Assembly (NCBI RefSeq): GCF_020360975.1
Contig: NW_025408673.1
Span: 2,852,001-2,916,000 of the forward strand
DNA from: Hirsutella rhossiliensis
Lineage: Eukaryota; Ascomycota; Sordariomycetes; Hypocreales; Ophiocordycipitaceae
DNA length: 64,000 nucleotides
Reading direction: 5' to 3'
Shown: positions 1 to 10,590 of the stretch, one piece after another
Layout of the letters: the number at the start of each line of letters is the position of its first letter
Position numbering within the stretch: the first letter of the stretch is position 1
The notes under the pieces: generated by a model
Database searches by the model: none
The model's input: only the letters and a program-made list of their open reading frames with translations
Told to the model about the DNA's origin: nothing
Program-made: the position numbers and the translations under genes

Positions 1-1800
1 GCTCTTTCTATCTAAGGAATTATCTATAAAGGACGAATCGCTTAAATAGAGGAAGATTTCGGTAGCTTATTTCCTTCCCTACCCTCCTAAGCGTAGACTA
101 TATAATCTCGTTAAATAGAGATAAAGGATAGCTTTATCTACTACTTCTTAATACCTAGGGCTAGGATTCTAGTTATACTTAGCTAGCTAGGAGACTATAA
201 AAGAGATATCCGGTCTAGTAAAAATAGCTAAAAAAAGTAAGGAGCCTACCTTTTATTAATATTAGTATTTCTCTTACTCCCTAGCTTAAAAGGATAGATT
301 AAGTAAAAGCTCTTTATTTAATATAGGTATAAAGGGAAGCTTCTTATCGAGGGAATTAAGGAGGAATTTATAAGCGACCTTATCGATATAGGCGTCCTAG
401 GTAAGCTAGATAGTCTATTAGGACTTTTTCTAAAAGATTTATATCCCTAGGAACTACTTTAGCTCCCTTAGCTTAGTTATCTTATACCTTTATTATAGGC
501 CTTATATAGCCTCCCTAGTACTAGCTTTTTCCTCTTTTAGGTAGGCCTAGATAATATTATCGACGTAAAAGAAGACTATAATTTTACCCTTCTATATTAT
601 ATATAGTTCCTAAGGGACTTTCTTAAAGCCTAGGGCTTTAAGGGAACCTATTAAATACTATTACTAAAGAAGGGGTAATCTTTATAGTCTATATAGAGCT
701 TTCCTAAGCTATAGAACCTTTCCTAGCTATTAAAAGCCTAGTAGAAAGCGTATATAGATAACTTCTTCTTCTTCCTTAAGTAGGTAGTTAATAAAGGCAT
801 TAACTATATCTATTTAATCGAGCTCGAGGTCGAATTCTACTACTATAGCTATAAGGGTCTAAAAAGATATCCCTACTAGGGTAGTTACCTTAGTAGGTAG
901 ATTCCCTTTTTCCTATTAATTCCTATAGATAACTAGCCGGGCTTTATACTTTTAAAGGAAGCTATATTTATTAGTTTTATAGATAAAGACCTACTTATAG
1001 CTAAGGACCTATTTTCCTCTTAAATTTTCCTTAAGTACCTCTTCGAAAGACCCTATCTCTTTATATAAAGCTAGGTAGTCTTTCTAGGCCTAGAAAAACT
1101 AGTCTTTAAAGGGGTGGTTTTCTAGCTACTTTTAGTTTACTAGTAGGTCTAGGAGGTCTCTTTTATATACCTTCCTTGCTAATAGTAGCTTAAAGAGCCG
1201 GCCTACTATAAACGCTCTATAGGAACCGTTATCTATTAGCGTTAAGTAGAAGTTAGAAAAATAATCGAAATAAGGGAGAAGTTAGTCTTCTTTTATAACT
1301 ATATCGGGCCCTATACCTTCCTTTACTTCTCGAAGTAGGGATAAAAAGGTAGCTAGGTAATCCTTTAAGAGAGGTGCCTTTCCTACCCCTTAAAGGGTTA
1401 AGATAGGAAGACTAACTAAAAAAGCTACTTTTAGATCTTCTTCTTATATAGGAGGAGGCATAGGTAGGTAAGCGTATTCTAGCTCTACCGCTTTCCTATA
1501 GTCTCCTTCTTTATCTAGATTATTTAATCTAGTAGCTTTCTCTTCTTTAAAGTTAGCGTTATCCTTAACTATTTTAACGTTAGTTTCTTCTTCCGTTTCC
1601 TTATCTAGGACCTCTTCTTAAGACTATTAGGAAGGGGGGATTTAAATCTTTTAAATTAGCTAACGTTATAAGAGTAAGAGGGGCTATTAATCCCTCTTTC
1701 TATCGAAGAAGCTAGATTTATCGAAAATTATATCCCTAGTTAAAATAACCTTCTATAAAAGAGGAATCTAGATCTAGAAGATATTTATAGAATTATAGCT
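1..1800 (-). pseudogene. Ty1/copia retrotransposon pol remnant
   Basis: Read on the minus strand, this is the C-terminal half of a copia polyprotein, running off the left edge. At about 1,720-1,745 an integrase-tail motif of the form ILTRDIIFD is visible. The RVT_2 reverse transcriptase occupies about 1,140-330, with the catalytic FYVDD read as FYVDN at 550-573 (Asp to Asn by one transition), then LT-DAYIDK near 385-415 and TRPDIS near 206-220. The RNase H region starts in the first 200 bases and is cut by the window edge. Stops fall where Gln and Trp codons are expected, as RIP produces. No LTR was identified. The order IN-RT-RH fits copia rather than gypsy. The element class is secure; the ends are not. 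Confidence 0.85.
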
Positions 1801-2955
1801 AACGAGGTAACTAATAAAGGCTCTAGGGTTAAGCTTTTTTTTTCTTCCTTTTTAGCTATATATTAATAGTTATTATATATGCCTTATAGCTATAAGTCTA
1901 AAGATAGGCTAGCGAGGCCCTCTTCTTTATAAAGAGCTTAAGGGGGGATTTCTAGTCTATTCCTTAGGTAGTCCCTCTAAGGTCCTTAGGGTCCTAAGGG
2001 GTCTAGTTCTAAAGGTAATAAGCGGTCTTAATAACTTCCCTTTAAAGGTTATAGGGAAGCCTTAATAATTCTCTATATAGTTTATATTATTTAGCTTTAC
2101 TTTATAAGTAAAGTTTATATTCTTTATTAACCTATTATACTACTTCTTTAAGCTATAAGAAGTAATATTATTATTTAATTTATTTTATTATTTTTTAGAT
2201 TCCTTAGTATTTATATATTAAATATTTATATATATCTTATATAACTTTATCTTATAATTCTAATAGTATCTAGATTTTACTTTTATATATTAAAACTTCT
2301 AAATATTTTATATTATATCTATTTAATACTTTATATTCTTTTATTTATTTTAGGATCTTTTAATATATTAAGTTATTAGGTTATACTTTAAATATTATAT
2401 TTAGCTATTATTACTAGTAGTTCTCGTTTTTATTAATTTTTAGGAGCTATCCTTTCTTTATAAGTACCTTTATATTATAGTTACTTCGTCGACTAAGGGT
2501 ATTAGCTCGACTATTTTCTATTCCTTTTCTATAAATTATTTTATAGTTAAATTTTAATAAGTATTCGGCCTATTAAATCTATCGTCCGTTTAACTATTAC
2601 GTCGTTATAAAATATAAGATATTCTTATAATCTATATAGACCTTAACTTTATATTTACTTATTAAATATAAGAAGCGCTACTAGAGCGGCCTAATCCGGA
2701 GGTTTATACCGCTATTTTAAGTAGCTCTAGCAACGAGGTATACTAGCTAGAAGCGGGGCCTTACTAGGTACTATCTACCTCTAAGCGCTATATACTACGC
2801 CGGCCTATAATCCCCTCGCTAAGGAGCTACTAATCCTAGCTTACTCCCTTAGCCTACCTCGTCTAAGGAGTCTAACTATAGCCGCCTAGGTAAAATACCG
2901 CGTTGCTAGCTAGCTAGTATAGCCGTTATCTACTATAAATAGCGGATACGCCCCT
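1801..2955. other. AT-rich interval without recognisable gene
   Basis: The interval probably contains the upstream part of the copia element, but I could not align gag, protease or the integrase core. From about 2,060 to 2,420 it is strongly AT-rich with homopolymer runs. From about 2,640 it becomes more GC-rich as the DUF3435 gene is approached. It is depleted of CA and TG throughout. Confidence 0.5.
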
Positions 2956-5650
2956 ATTTAAATGCTTAATACTAGTAGTTACGCCTTCCCGCTAAACCTA
3001 CTTATAATTATATCGACCGCGATCGCCTAATACCCCCTCGCGCACGCTCCCCTAGAGCATTACCTTAACTTCCTTTAGCGTTTTACCGCTAAAGAGCGCG
3101 AGAGAGTCGTAAAGCTAGCGCCGTTATTAGTAGAGGAGCACGCTAGAAACCGAAAGTAGCTATACGTTGTTTATTTTATTAAGCCGAAGTACTCGGTTAA
3201 AATAAAGATTAACGTTACTAGTATCTTTAGAAAATAGACGCGGTATATCGTACTATCCCTATTAGGCATTTAGACTAAGGGCTAAACTTAACGATATAGG
3301 TACTATACTAATAATCGGATTAGTAACTAGAAGGCGATAATCTAAAACCTAGCTCGTAAAACTATAATAGACTTCTTCCTCTTTATCTACGGAAATTATA
3401 AGGTTAAGTTATAAGGTATATCGGAAGAGTATATACGTTAGTTCTAGTAGCTCTATATAACTATTACTAGACGATATATAGACCGGAATAATAGTAAAGA
3501 GGTCTATAAGGTACCCCTAAAGTGCTACCCTATATTATATTTAATTCCTAAGTCTACTAACGCGCTAGTAGTATTACTATAACGTCCTAGTTCCTTAGTT
3601 TAGCCTCTAGGCGCCTAACGTTAATAGTAAGCTAGTCCTAAATATAGATAGCCTCTAGGTTATCTTAACCTTTAATATAGCGTATAATACTAGCACCTTT
3701 GCCCTCGAGCGCTATTATATCTAGCTAGCGGGCTATTATTAGATTCTATGCTATACTAGGGCACGGCCTACTAAGTTAGTAGATAGTTAGAGGAAGAATC
3801 CGAAGGATAGTTCTATCGAGGAGCTCTTTAGCTCGAAAGTTATTTAGTTAACTAACGGTGAGAAAGAGTTAAACGAGGCGATAGATAAAGCATCTTATTA
3901 GCTAGCTAAGCTACTCGTATAAGAGACGACTAAGCGTGGTCGTCCTAAAGCTCTCTACTATAAGGATATCTTTATAATAATCGTCCGTTACCCTACTACT
4001 AGGAATTCCGTCCTAGTTATAGCTATTAAGTTTATTAACTACAAGGGAGTAGATAATAAGCCTAAAATATACGCCTTAGGCCGCTTTAGTCGATTAGCCT
4101 TATAGTATATACTAATTATTATAAGTTAGAACTATCTTTTTCTTTACCCTTACTAGGAAGCTAATATTCTGCCCTATTATAGTTCTTATCGCCCTAGCGC
4201 TATATAACTATACGTTTAATACGTAAAGCTTAATAAATATATCCTATATATTTAAGATAAAGGTCTAGGGCCTAACGTAATCTACGCCGCTTTAGTAGAA
4301 GGAGTTAATACTTAAGGTGCTAGTTTTCCGGCGGGTTTATAGTACTACCCTCTCCGCCGATAAAGCTATACTATACTCTAAGCTAAATTATAATATAGGT
4401 CGGTAGAGCCTTAATTTAGGATATAAGAAGCCTTAGACGCCGAGATTCGCTCGGAGAGGCGCTATAAACGCTATTAATAGTATATTAAGCCCCGCCTTAT
4501 AGACTAGCTAGCGAAGAGGGTCTTTTAGGACGGGCGGTAATACTAACTAGTTTAGCTCTCTAAGCGACGTACTAGATATAGTCCGTAACTAGATAATACG
4601 CTATAACCCTAGGTTTACTACTTTCTATAGCGTATATCTAAATAAGATTGCCTAGTTCGATATCTAGAATACCTTCTTAGAGGAGGAGAAGTAAAATAAA
4701 CTATTCTAGATATTCGTATACGTTAGCCTTACCCGCGACCCTTAGGCTATTAAGGATATAGTGCTTAACGAGGTATAGGCTAATACGCCGCTAGACCTAG
4801 AGATAGTAGTATTAGAAGAGAAGTAAGCGACTCTTAAGTAGGGACGGTATCGAATCGACGGCTATAAGGATAAGGAGGATATCCGAAAACTTACGAATAA
4901 GATTAAGACTAAGCGGGTAGAGCGCGAGAGGAGGATCGTAAAAGGATATCGCGAGTATTACTTTTACTACCGTCCGACCTAGGACGTCGAGGTATAAGCT
5001 CGAGGAGAGGTAGAAGAGGAATATAAGGAGCTAGCTATCGATCTCGTTATACCTAAGCGCGCTAGACTAGCCGAGATTTTCTACTATTAGCCTAAGAGCT
5101 AGACTAAGAAGGAGATCTCTTAGTATAGAATTAAGGCTATCGACCTTATAGTAGCTCTATACGATAAGAAAGAGATAGGAAAGAATAGCTAGACCCGGCT
5201 AAGAGCCTAAGTCGGGTAGTCTATTAAGTAAGAGTTACCCGAGCTATATACTAGTTCCGAGCTAGAGCTTAGACCCGATCCCTTCCCGCTTTTTATAGAA
5301 GCGACCTAGTATCTAGACTATATTAGCGATAAGTAATTGCCTCTTAGAGAGCGGACGTTTCGATAGTATCGTCTAACTATAAGGAATAACTACTTTAACG
5401 ACTAGTACTTAATAGAACGGGAACGTGCTAAGCAGCGCGGTAAGATAATTAAATATAACTATCTTAAATATAGAAAAGAGACTTTTAAGCATTTAGATTA
5501 TTTTTAGAATTATATCTAGTTAGTCTATAGGGTCCCGCTTAGATTATTAGAGTAGGTTAAGTATAGATAATAAAGAAAAGCTAAGCGCTGTTAAATAATA
5601 TATAGGAGAAAGTAGTAGATAGAATAGTTATAGCTTAATTCTTACCTCGA
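2956..5650 (+). pseudogene. DUF3435 (FluG-domain) tyrosine recombinase remnant 1
   Basis: A near full-length RIP-damaged copy of a fungal DUF3435 protein, the family that includes Crypton-like and Starship 'captain' tyrosine recombinases. Visible landmarks in order: an N-terminal helical part with TSIFRKWTRYI (~3,215-3,250); an RARPTK box carrying the first catalytic Arg (~3,755-3,775); a conserved segment read as IKFINYKGVDNKPK (~4,022-4,065); the second Arg box read as RRGAINAINS (~4,450-4,490); a C-terminal REYYFYYRPTWDVE stretch (~4,950-4,990); and a tail with RERTFRWYR (~5,345-5,370) resembling the family's final zinc-finger-like module. Gln and Trp positions are now stops. No insertion site or flanking direct repeat was found, so I cannot say whether it headed a large cargo-carrying element. 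Confidence 0.82.
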
Positions 5651-6844
5651 TTTAAAAGGACTTTTAAGAAAGATAGTTTAGGTTACCCCTAAATTAATTA
5701 GGGAGGCTATTAACCGTTATATCTTTAATAATATATAATCTTATCTTATATTTTATCTCTATTCTGCCCTAGGCGCTATATATTAGTGCTATATACTAGG
5801 TCTACTTTATATATACCCTGTTTCTAATTCTCTAAGCTTCCTATTCGAGGCGTATTAGCTATAGACTTATAGTAGGGGATTTATTACGCGTCTTAGTCGT
5901 TATAATAAGGTCGCGGCCGGGGGGGTTAGTCCCCTTTATTAAAAGGAAATAAGAGATACTATATATATAACGGTTATAGAGAGTCTATTAGCCTTAACTA
6001 CTACCTAAGTTAAGGGGACGAAGGTCCTAGTTATATATATAAGAACGGTACCTATATAGGTTAGGATACCTCCTCGACTAAGGCGGAATATCGTTTAATA
6101 CCCTTAACTAAGATTTAGTCTTAACCGATATATATATCGCAATAAGTAGAAGCGACGCGAATATCGTCGATAATTCTTAGTAAATAGTAGAACCTTAATA
6201 ATATAGGCCTACGCCGTTATTATCTCCTTAGAGACCTAGCTCCCTACTAGGTCCCGCTCTTATACCTCCGACGTCGTCGAGCGTCGGGCACCGCGATAGC
6301 TATACGTATAGACTATATAGGTTATACGGCGACGGCACCGCCCTCCCCTCTACTATAGTCCCCCCCTCCCCCGGGGGGCCCTAGAGCTCTAGCGCTACGC
6401 CCTCTAGCTTCTAGCCCTATACCTTATAGTCGGTATAGGCGAAGGCCGCGGCGCACGGCAGGCCCTTACGGCTAACGTCGTTGCGCTACCACGGCCGCTT
6501 CCGCTACGCTTAGATCTTAACGTTAATAGGCGTTAGTAGGATCGTCCCGGCTAGCATCCGATAAAGTAGAAGTCCTTAGTTGTCTCTAAGACTAGTACGA
6601 TGCCCGCCGGCGGCCTAAAGTATATCGTAAGCTCCGCCGAGATTAAGTGGCCGGGGAATGCCCGGTTAGGGATAACGTCTACGAGATAAAGACGGCCGGG
6701 ACCGGGGTCGCGCTATCGTCGCTATAGCCTAGTATTATATTCCCTTCCTCGTCTCTTACCCCGCAATCTCTAGCGCTACTTTAGCTACGTTCTTACCTTT
6801 TTTTTTCCTTAATTCCCTTTATAAGTCTATAATAGAAAAGAATA
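5651..6844. other. No recognisable gene; GC-rich patch at 6.23-6.78 kb
   Basis: 5.65-6.2 kb is RIP-mutated sequence without a reading frame I can assign. From about 6,230 to 6,780 base composition shifts to GC-rich, with somewhat more surviving TG and CA than the surroundings and a C-run/G-run palindrome near 6,360-6,385. Short open stretches exist on both strands but show no motif I know. It could be a host gene fragment or promoter DNA. Confidence 0.4.
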
Positions 6845-7340
6845 CGTAAATAGCCGCTTTCTTTACTTACCTTTTAGTATACTTTTAGTTTCTAATACTA
6901 CTGCCTACCTACCGTTTATTATTCTAACTTTTAGCTTCGTCCCTTAGGGCTCTTTACGTAACCTATAAGCGGTTGCCTTACCTATAATTCCTACTACTAT
7001 ATACCGCTTTAATTCTACTAGTAGAAAATATCTAGACGCGTATAGGAGTACTTAGTAATTCTACTAGTAGTAATTTCTACTATAGTATACCGCTTTTAAT
7101 CTACTAGTAGAAAATATCTAAGCGCGTATAGGAGTAATTCTACTAGTAGAAAAAAGGCCTTTAATAATATAGCGGGTAAGGCAACCCCTTATAGGTTACG
7201 TAAAGAGCTTTAAGGAATAAAGGCTAAAGATTAAAGAGATAAATAAGATAAAGATAGGGCGAGAGAAAGAACGTAAGTAGGCAGTAGCGCTAGGAACTAA
7301 AGTATATAAAAAAGGTAGGTAAAGAAAGCGGCTATTTAAG
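6845..7340. mobile_element. Foldback (long inverted repeat) element
   Basis: The left arm (about 6,845-6,988) and right arm (about 7,180-7,337) are inverted copies of each other: AGCCGCTTTCTTTACTTACC on the left answers GGTAGGTAAAGAAAGCGGCT on the right, and GTTACGTAAAGAGC on the right answers GCTCTTTACGTAAC on the left. The ~190-bp centre contains two direct copies of a ~60-bp unit built around CTACTAGTAGAAAATATCTA. There is no coding capacity. This fits a MITE or foldback transposon. A target-site duplication could not be settled because both ends are mutated. Confidence 0.7.
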
Positions 7341-7494
7341 TACTATCCTACCGTAGGGAAGAGGTAGAAAAAGTAAGAAGGTAAGTAAAGCGGTAATAAC
7401 GATTATAGGGTAAGCGAGAGGAAGGGAGTATAAGAGGAGTACTAAGGTATAAATAGGAAAATAAGAGTAAAAGCATCTACCTTAGCTACTAATC

Positions 7495-8160
7495 GAGTAG
7501 TTAGGAAAATAACTATAGTATAACTACTTATAACGTTTCTATAGAGTTCTAGTATAAATTTAGGGCTATAGAGCTTAAGTATAAGCATAGTATCCTAAAG
7601 ACGTTCGTAACGTAGGTAGGCTAAGGGAGGCCGAACTATATAGCTAGTATACTATTCCTATAGTAAATAAGGCCGATCTTATAAGAGTATAAGGTAGCGT
7701 ATTAAAAGGTAGTAAGGGAGCGCTATAAGAGCTATAGCGGACTTATAAAGGAGATTCTATAGAGCCTAATATCGTACCTATATATAGAGAGGCCGTTTAT
7801 ACTTATAGTTATATTATCGTTCTACGGTAAAAAAGGATACGAAATTAAGATAAGGTAGGAAATATAGGATACGATAGTAAAGGTAAGGTAAGCGAGCGGA
7901 AATAAGGGCGCGACGTAAATATAAAGGTAGGATATATAGAGTATAAAGGGGAAGGCCTACTAGGTTTATAGAGAGATAGCGGGGGCGAGGAGGTATAGCC
8001 GATACCTAGCTATCGCGTACTATAGTAGGCAATACTAAAAGGAGGACTAAAAGGTATATAAGAAGGTATATAAGCTAAAGGTAAGCTAGGGAGCTAGCGA
8101 AAGGAAGTAAGTAACGCCGTAGAAGTAGGCTTACGGCTAGCTTTAAACGCTATAACGGCC
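7495..8160 (+). pseudogene. MYND-type zinc-finger protein remnant (C-terminal finger)
   Basis: One continuous frame broken only by RIP-type stops gives about 160 residues of helical, charged sequence. It then ends in a MYND finger at about 7,985-8,075, read as RRYSRYLAIAYYSRQYQKED followed by QKVYKKVYK. Restoring Tyr to Cys or His at RIP-sensitive positions gives the MYND spacing C-x2-C...YCSxxCQxxDWxxHKxxC. MYND fingers bind peptides. This protein differs from the two samB-like MYND genes at 32 and 45 kb, in which the finger is N-terminal. It lies convergent to, and just downstream of, the truncated Helitron helicase to its right. Confidence 0.7.
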
Positions 8161-8660
8161 TTTATAGAACCCGCCGACTTTAACGACCGTCGTCCCTATA
8201 GCTTATATAACTAAGGAACGGTATATAATATTTTATAGTAGAAAATCGTATCCTTTATATAAAGCAATAACCGATAGGCGAGAAGCGGAGTTAGCTTCTA
8301 TAATAAAGATGCCTTTTACTAAGGCGTAACTATAAGCCCGCCGTCGCCGTTAAATATAGCTAAGAGGTACGGCGGTAAGCTAGTAAGGAAAAGAAAAGGG
8401 GGAAGCGTAACGTATAAGATATAAACGAGGTTATAGAGAACGTCTAAAGGTAAGTACTTTTATAAGAAACGGGTTCGGAAGCTAAAGCTATCCTTAAAAG
8501 GGATAAACGCTATAATATATAAAGTAATAGTAATTCTATAGCGATAATTTACGTTAGGAGCAGCACCTTAGGAGGGAGAATAGTTTGTTTTAATAAAGGT
8601 AAGAGGCGAAAGAGAGCGATAGGTCTATAGTAGGTAGCTTATTTCTATATACGATAGCGA
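8161..8660 (+). pseudogene. Unrecognised coding remnant after the MYND gene
   Basis: The plus-strand frame gives a basic protein-like stretch with few stops, all at RIP-sensitive codons. It includes a Lys/Arg-rich middle around 8,390-8,470 and a segment near 8,555-8,640 reading roughly GAAPQEGE-FVLIKV. I do not recognise it. It may be a second gene of the same mobile unit or a distal exon of the MYND gene. Confidence 0.35.
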
Positions 8661-8689
8661 AGAGGGTATATAAGCGGGTTAAAGGTACT

Positions 8690-10260
8690 CGCGACGATAG
8701 AGTTAAGAGGGGATCTAGGCTAGCTATCGTACGCTATTTATATCCCTCGTCGCCCCTCCTACCTAGCCGCCCTAACTAACCGTAAGGCTATAAGCTAAGT
8801 ATAGTATAATGCTATTAATCTATGCTACCGCCGTCCCTAATATTGCCGTAACTAGTAGCCGGCTCGATAGGTCCCTCTAGGCGAGTAGCTCGACGAGCGC
8901 CTTAATAACGCGCGATATGCTAGTGCCGCCCTCGCCGCCGATAAATAGGTAGAGCTAAGCGCCGCCGTCGCCGCCTACTTCGTCGCCCCGCCGGATTCGG
9001 TCGAGCTACCGATATACGATTAAGAGGGCGATAGCCTACTTCTCGTTAAGCGTAAGCTACCCCGCTAGCTCCCTGCCGGCGGTAACGAACGAGCTCGATA
9101 GGCTAAGCCGTATATATATCCCCGCCGCCGTACTAGCGTCTACGTCGCCGTCGGCCGCTATTATATCTATATCGTCCTCGCCGAAGCCCCCTACTATAAC
9201 TTAATAGCCTATACCTCTTCTTACCGTAGTAGCGCCGCCCCTAAGAGCTCCGAGCTTAGTAGGTTTACCCGCCTACCTACCCTCTCCTCCGCTACTACCG
9301 TCGCCGCGAGCTCGGCCGCCGACCTAAGCGCCGACTACTAGAACCGGTAGAGCTGCTACGTTATCGCTAGTAGCTCTATTAACTACGCCGTGACTTATCC
9401 TATACCGGCGGCGTTCCGGACGACGTCGATAAGCCGCGCCGCGTCGCCTGCCCCGCCGGCGCGGTACGCCTCCCCGCCCCCCTTAGCCCCCCCCCTGCCT
9501 TTATCGCCGGCCTATAGCGCCGTTATACCGCCCTCCTCGGCTATAGCGGCCTACTACTTAGCGTCGCGCTTCGCGTCCTCCGCCGACCGCCGGAGGAGCT
9601 ATATATTATCTATAAGCCGCGCGACCCTTAGCGCTAGCGACCCCCGCGCCCGCGCCTAGATATCGTTAATATCGCCTACCTCCTCGCCGAGGAAGGACTC
9701 CTATAGCACGAATAGGGCTAGGTGCTATACCGCCGCCCTAGGCGCTATTAGCCGATGCCCGACGCCTAGCTCTCCGCGAAGGGTACCTCGCCTTAGCCCG
9801 CCCTATAGTTAGAGCCGCTACCGTTTTACTTTAGCCTTACGAGCGATGCGTAGTTATAAAGGTAGAGGCCCTATAAGAGCTCGCCCCTATACTAGTAGGC
9901 CTCGATAAGAGGGATCCTTAGGCCGGCCTCCTCGACGACGATTATCTTGTTTAGCGCGTTGCCTATCGCCTCCGCGCCGCTTACCCGTTAGAGGTGCCGC
10001 TACCGGCGGAAGACGGCCTAGTAGAGCTAGTTTGCGTTTACGTACGCCTACGCCGAGCCGCTGCTAAACTCCGCTAGGTACCTTAGGAGGTGCGCGATTA
10101 CCTCGACTTATAATAGCGGCCGCTCTATAAAGACTTAGTTCGCCGCCTTAAGTAAGAACGTTCTTATCTTATTCCCCCTTATAGGGTCCGCCGCCGTTGC
10201 TATACCTTCGGCCCTGCCCCCTTAGCCGCCTATAGTTATACTTTAGAAGATAGCGTGCGA
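8690..10260 (-). pseudogene. Truncated Helitron RepHel (PIF1-like helicase) remnant
   Basis: On the minus strand the middle of a Helitron replicase-helicase is readable. Around 10,150-10,190 it reads FLLKAANQVFIERPLLQVEV, the region preceding the helicase, matching the same block of the Helitrons at 24-52 kb. It continues with NANQLYQAVFRRWQRHL (~10,010-10,060). The Walker A loop is read as LFIGGEGGTSISRVIKAL (~8,895-8,941), where GKS has become SIS. Downstream of the P-loop only a short stretch remains before recognisable sequence stops, so motifs II-VI are missing. The upstream Rep part is also missing, being replaced by an NB-ARC fragment at about 10.27 kb. It is an internal fragment of a Helitron distinct in sequence from the three larger ones. 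Confidence 0.75.
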
Positions 10261-10279
10261 AATTACCGTTACTCGCGAA

Positions 10280-10590
10280 TATACTTATAGTCGGCCTACG
10301 CGGATTAAAGAAGAGCTCTATATCGTCGGTATTATTAATAACTAAGAGCTACCGCCTATAGTCCTTCTTTTCTAGCTATCTCTTTACTAGTAGTAATATA
10401 TCTATCTTTAAGTTATTATACCCTAGAATCTTATAATCCTATATAATTATATTAAAGGACTAGTAGAAGCGCTTAGTAATACTCGTATAGACCTAAAATA
10501 CTAATACCTTTAGATACGTCTCCTATTAATAGATATACGCTAGCGCGATTTAGGTTTTCCTTCTTTAGTTAGTTATAAAGTAATTAGTAG
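10280..10590 (-). pseudogene. NB-ARC / NLR-like ATPase fragment
   Basis: A minus-strand frame reads, in order: RKT-IALAY (~10,535-10,575), consistent with the end of a P-loop (GKTQIAL); KILGYNNLKIDILLLVKR; and LLVINNTDDIELFFNPRRP at ~10,300-10,355. Reverting RIP changes gives the Walker B pattern WLLVIDNADD that is typical of fungal NB-ARC-TPR proteins of the STAND class, which act in heterokaryon incompatibility and immunity-like signalling. Only about 100 residues are visible. The sensor part and repeats are absent, since the frame runs directly into Helitron sequence at ~10.27 kb. It may be a host gene copy captured or broken by the neighbouring element. Confidence 0.62.

Noticed and set aside
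6360..6385. C-run/G-run palindrome as a terminator or G-quadruplex
   Set aside because: A single short GC palindrome in a GC-rich patch with no gene context; insufficient evidence.
9390..9659. 89-codon open stretch on the plus strand
   Set aside because: Lies antisense to the Helitron helicase fragment in a GC-rich patch. It is Ala/Pro/Ser-rich with no motif; open only because the complementary strand is GC-rich.
10325..10500. Plus-strand reading resembling the Helitron Rep NRWV...HINVE region
   Set aside because: The match was weak and required many arbitrary changes. The minus strand gives a clear NB-ARC Walker B in the same bases.
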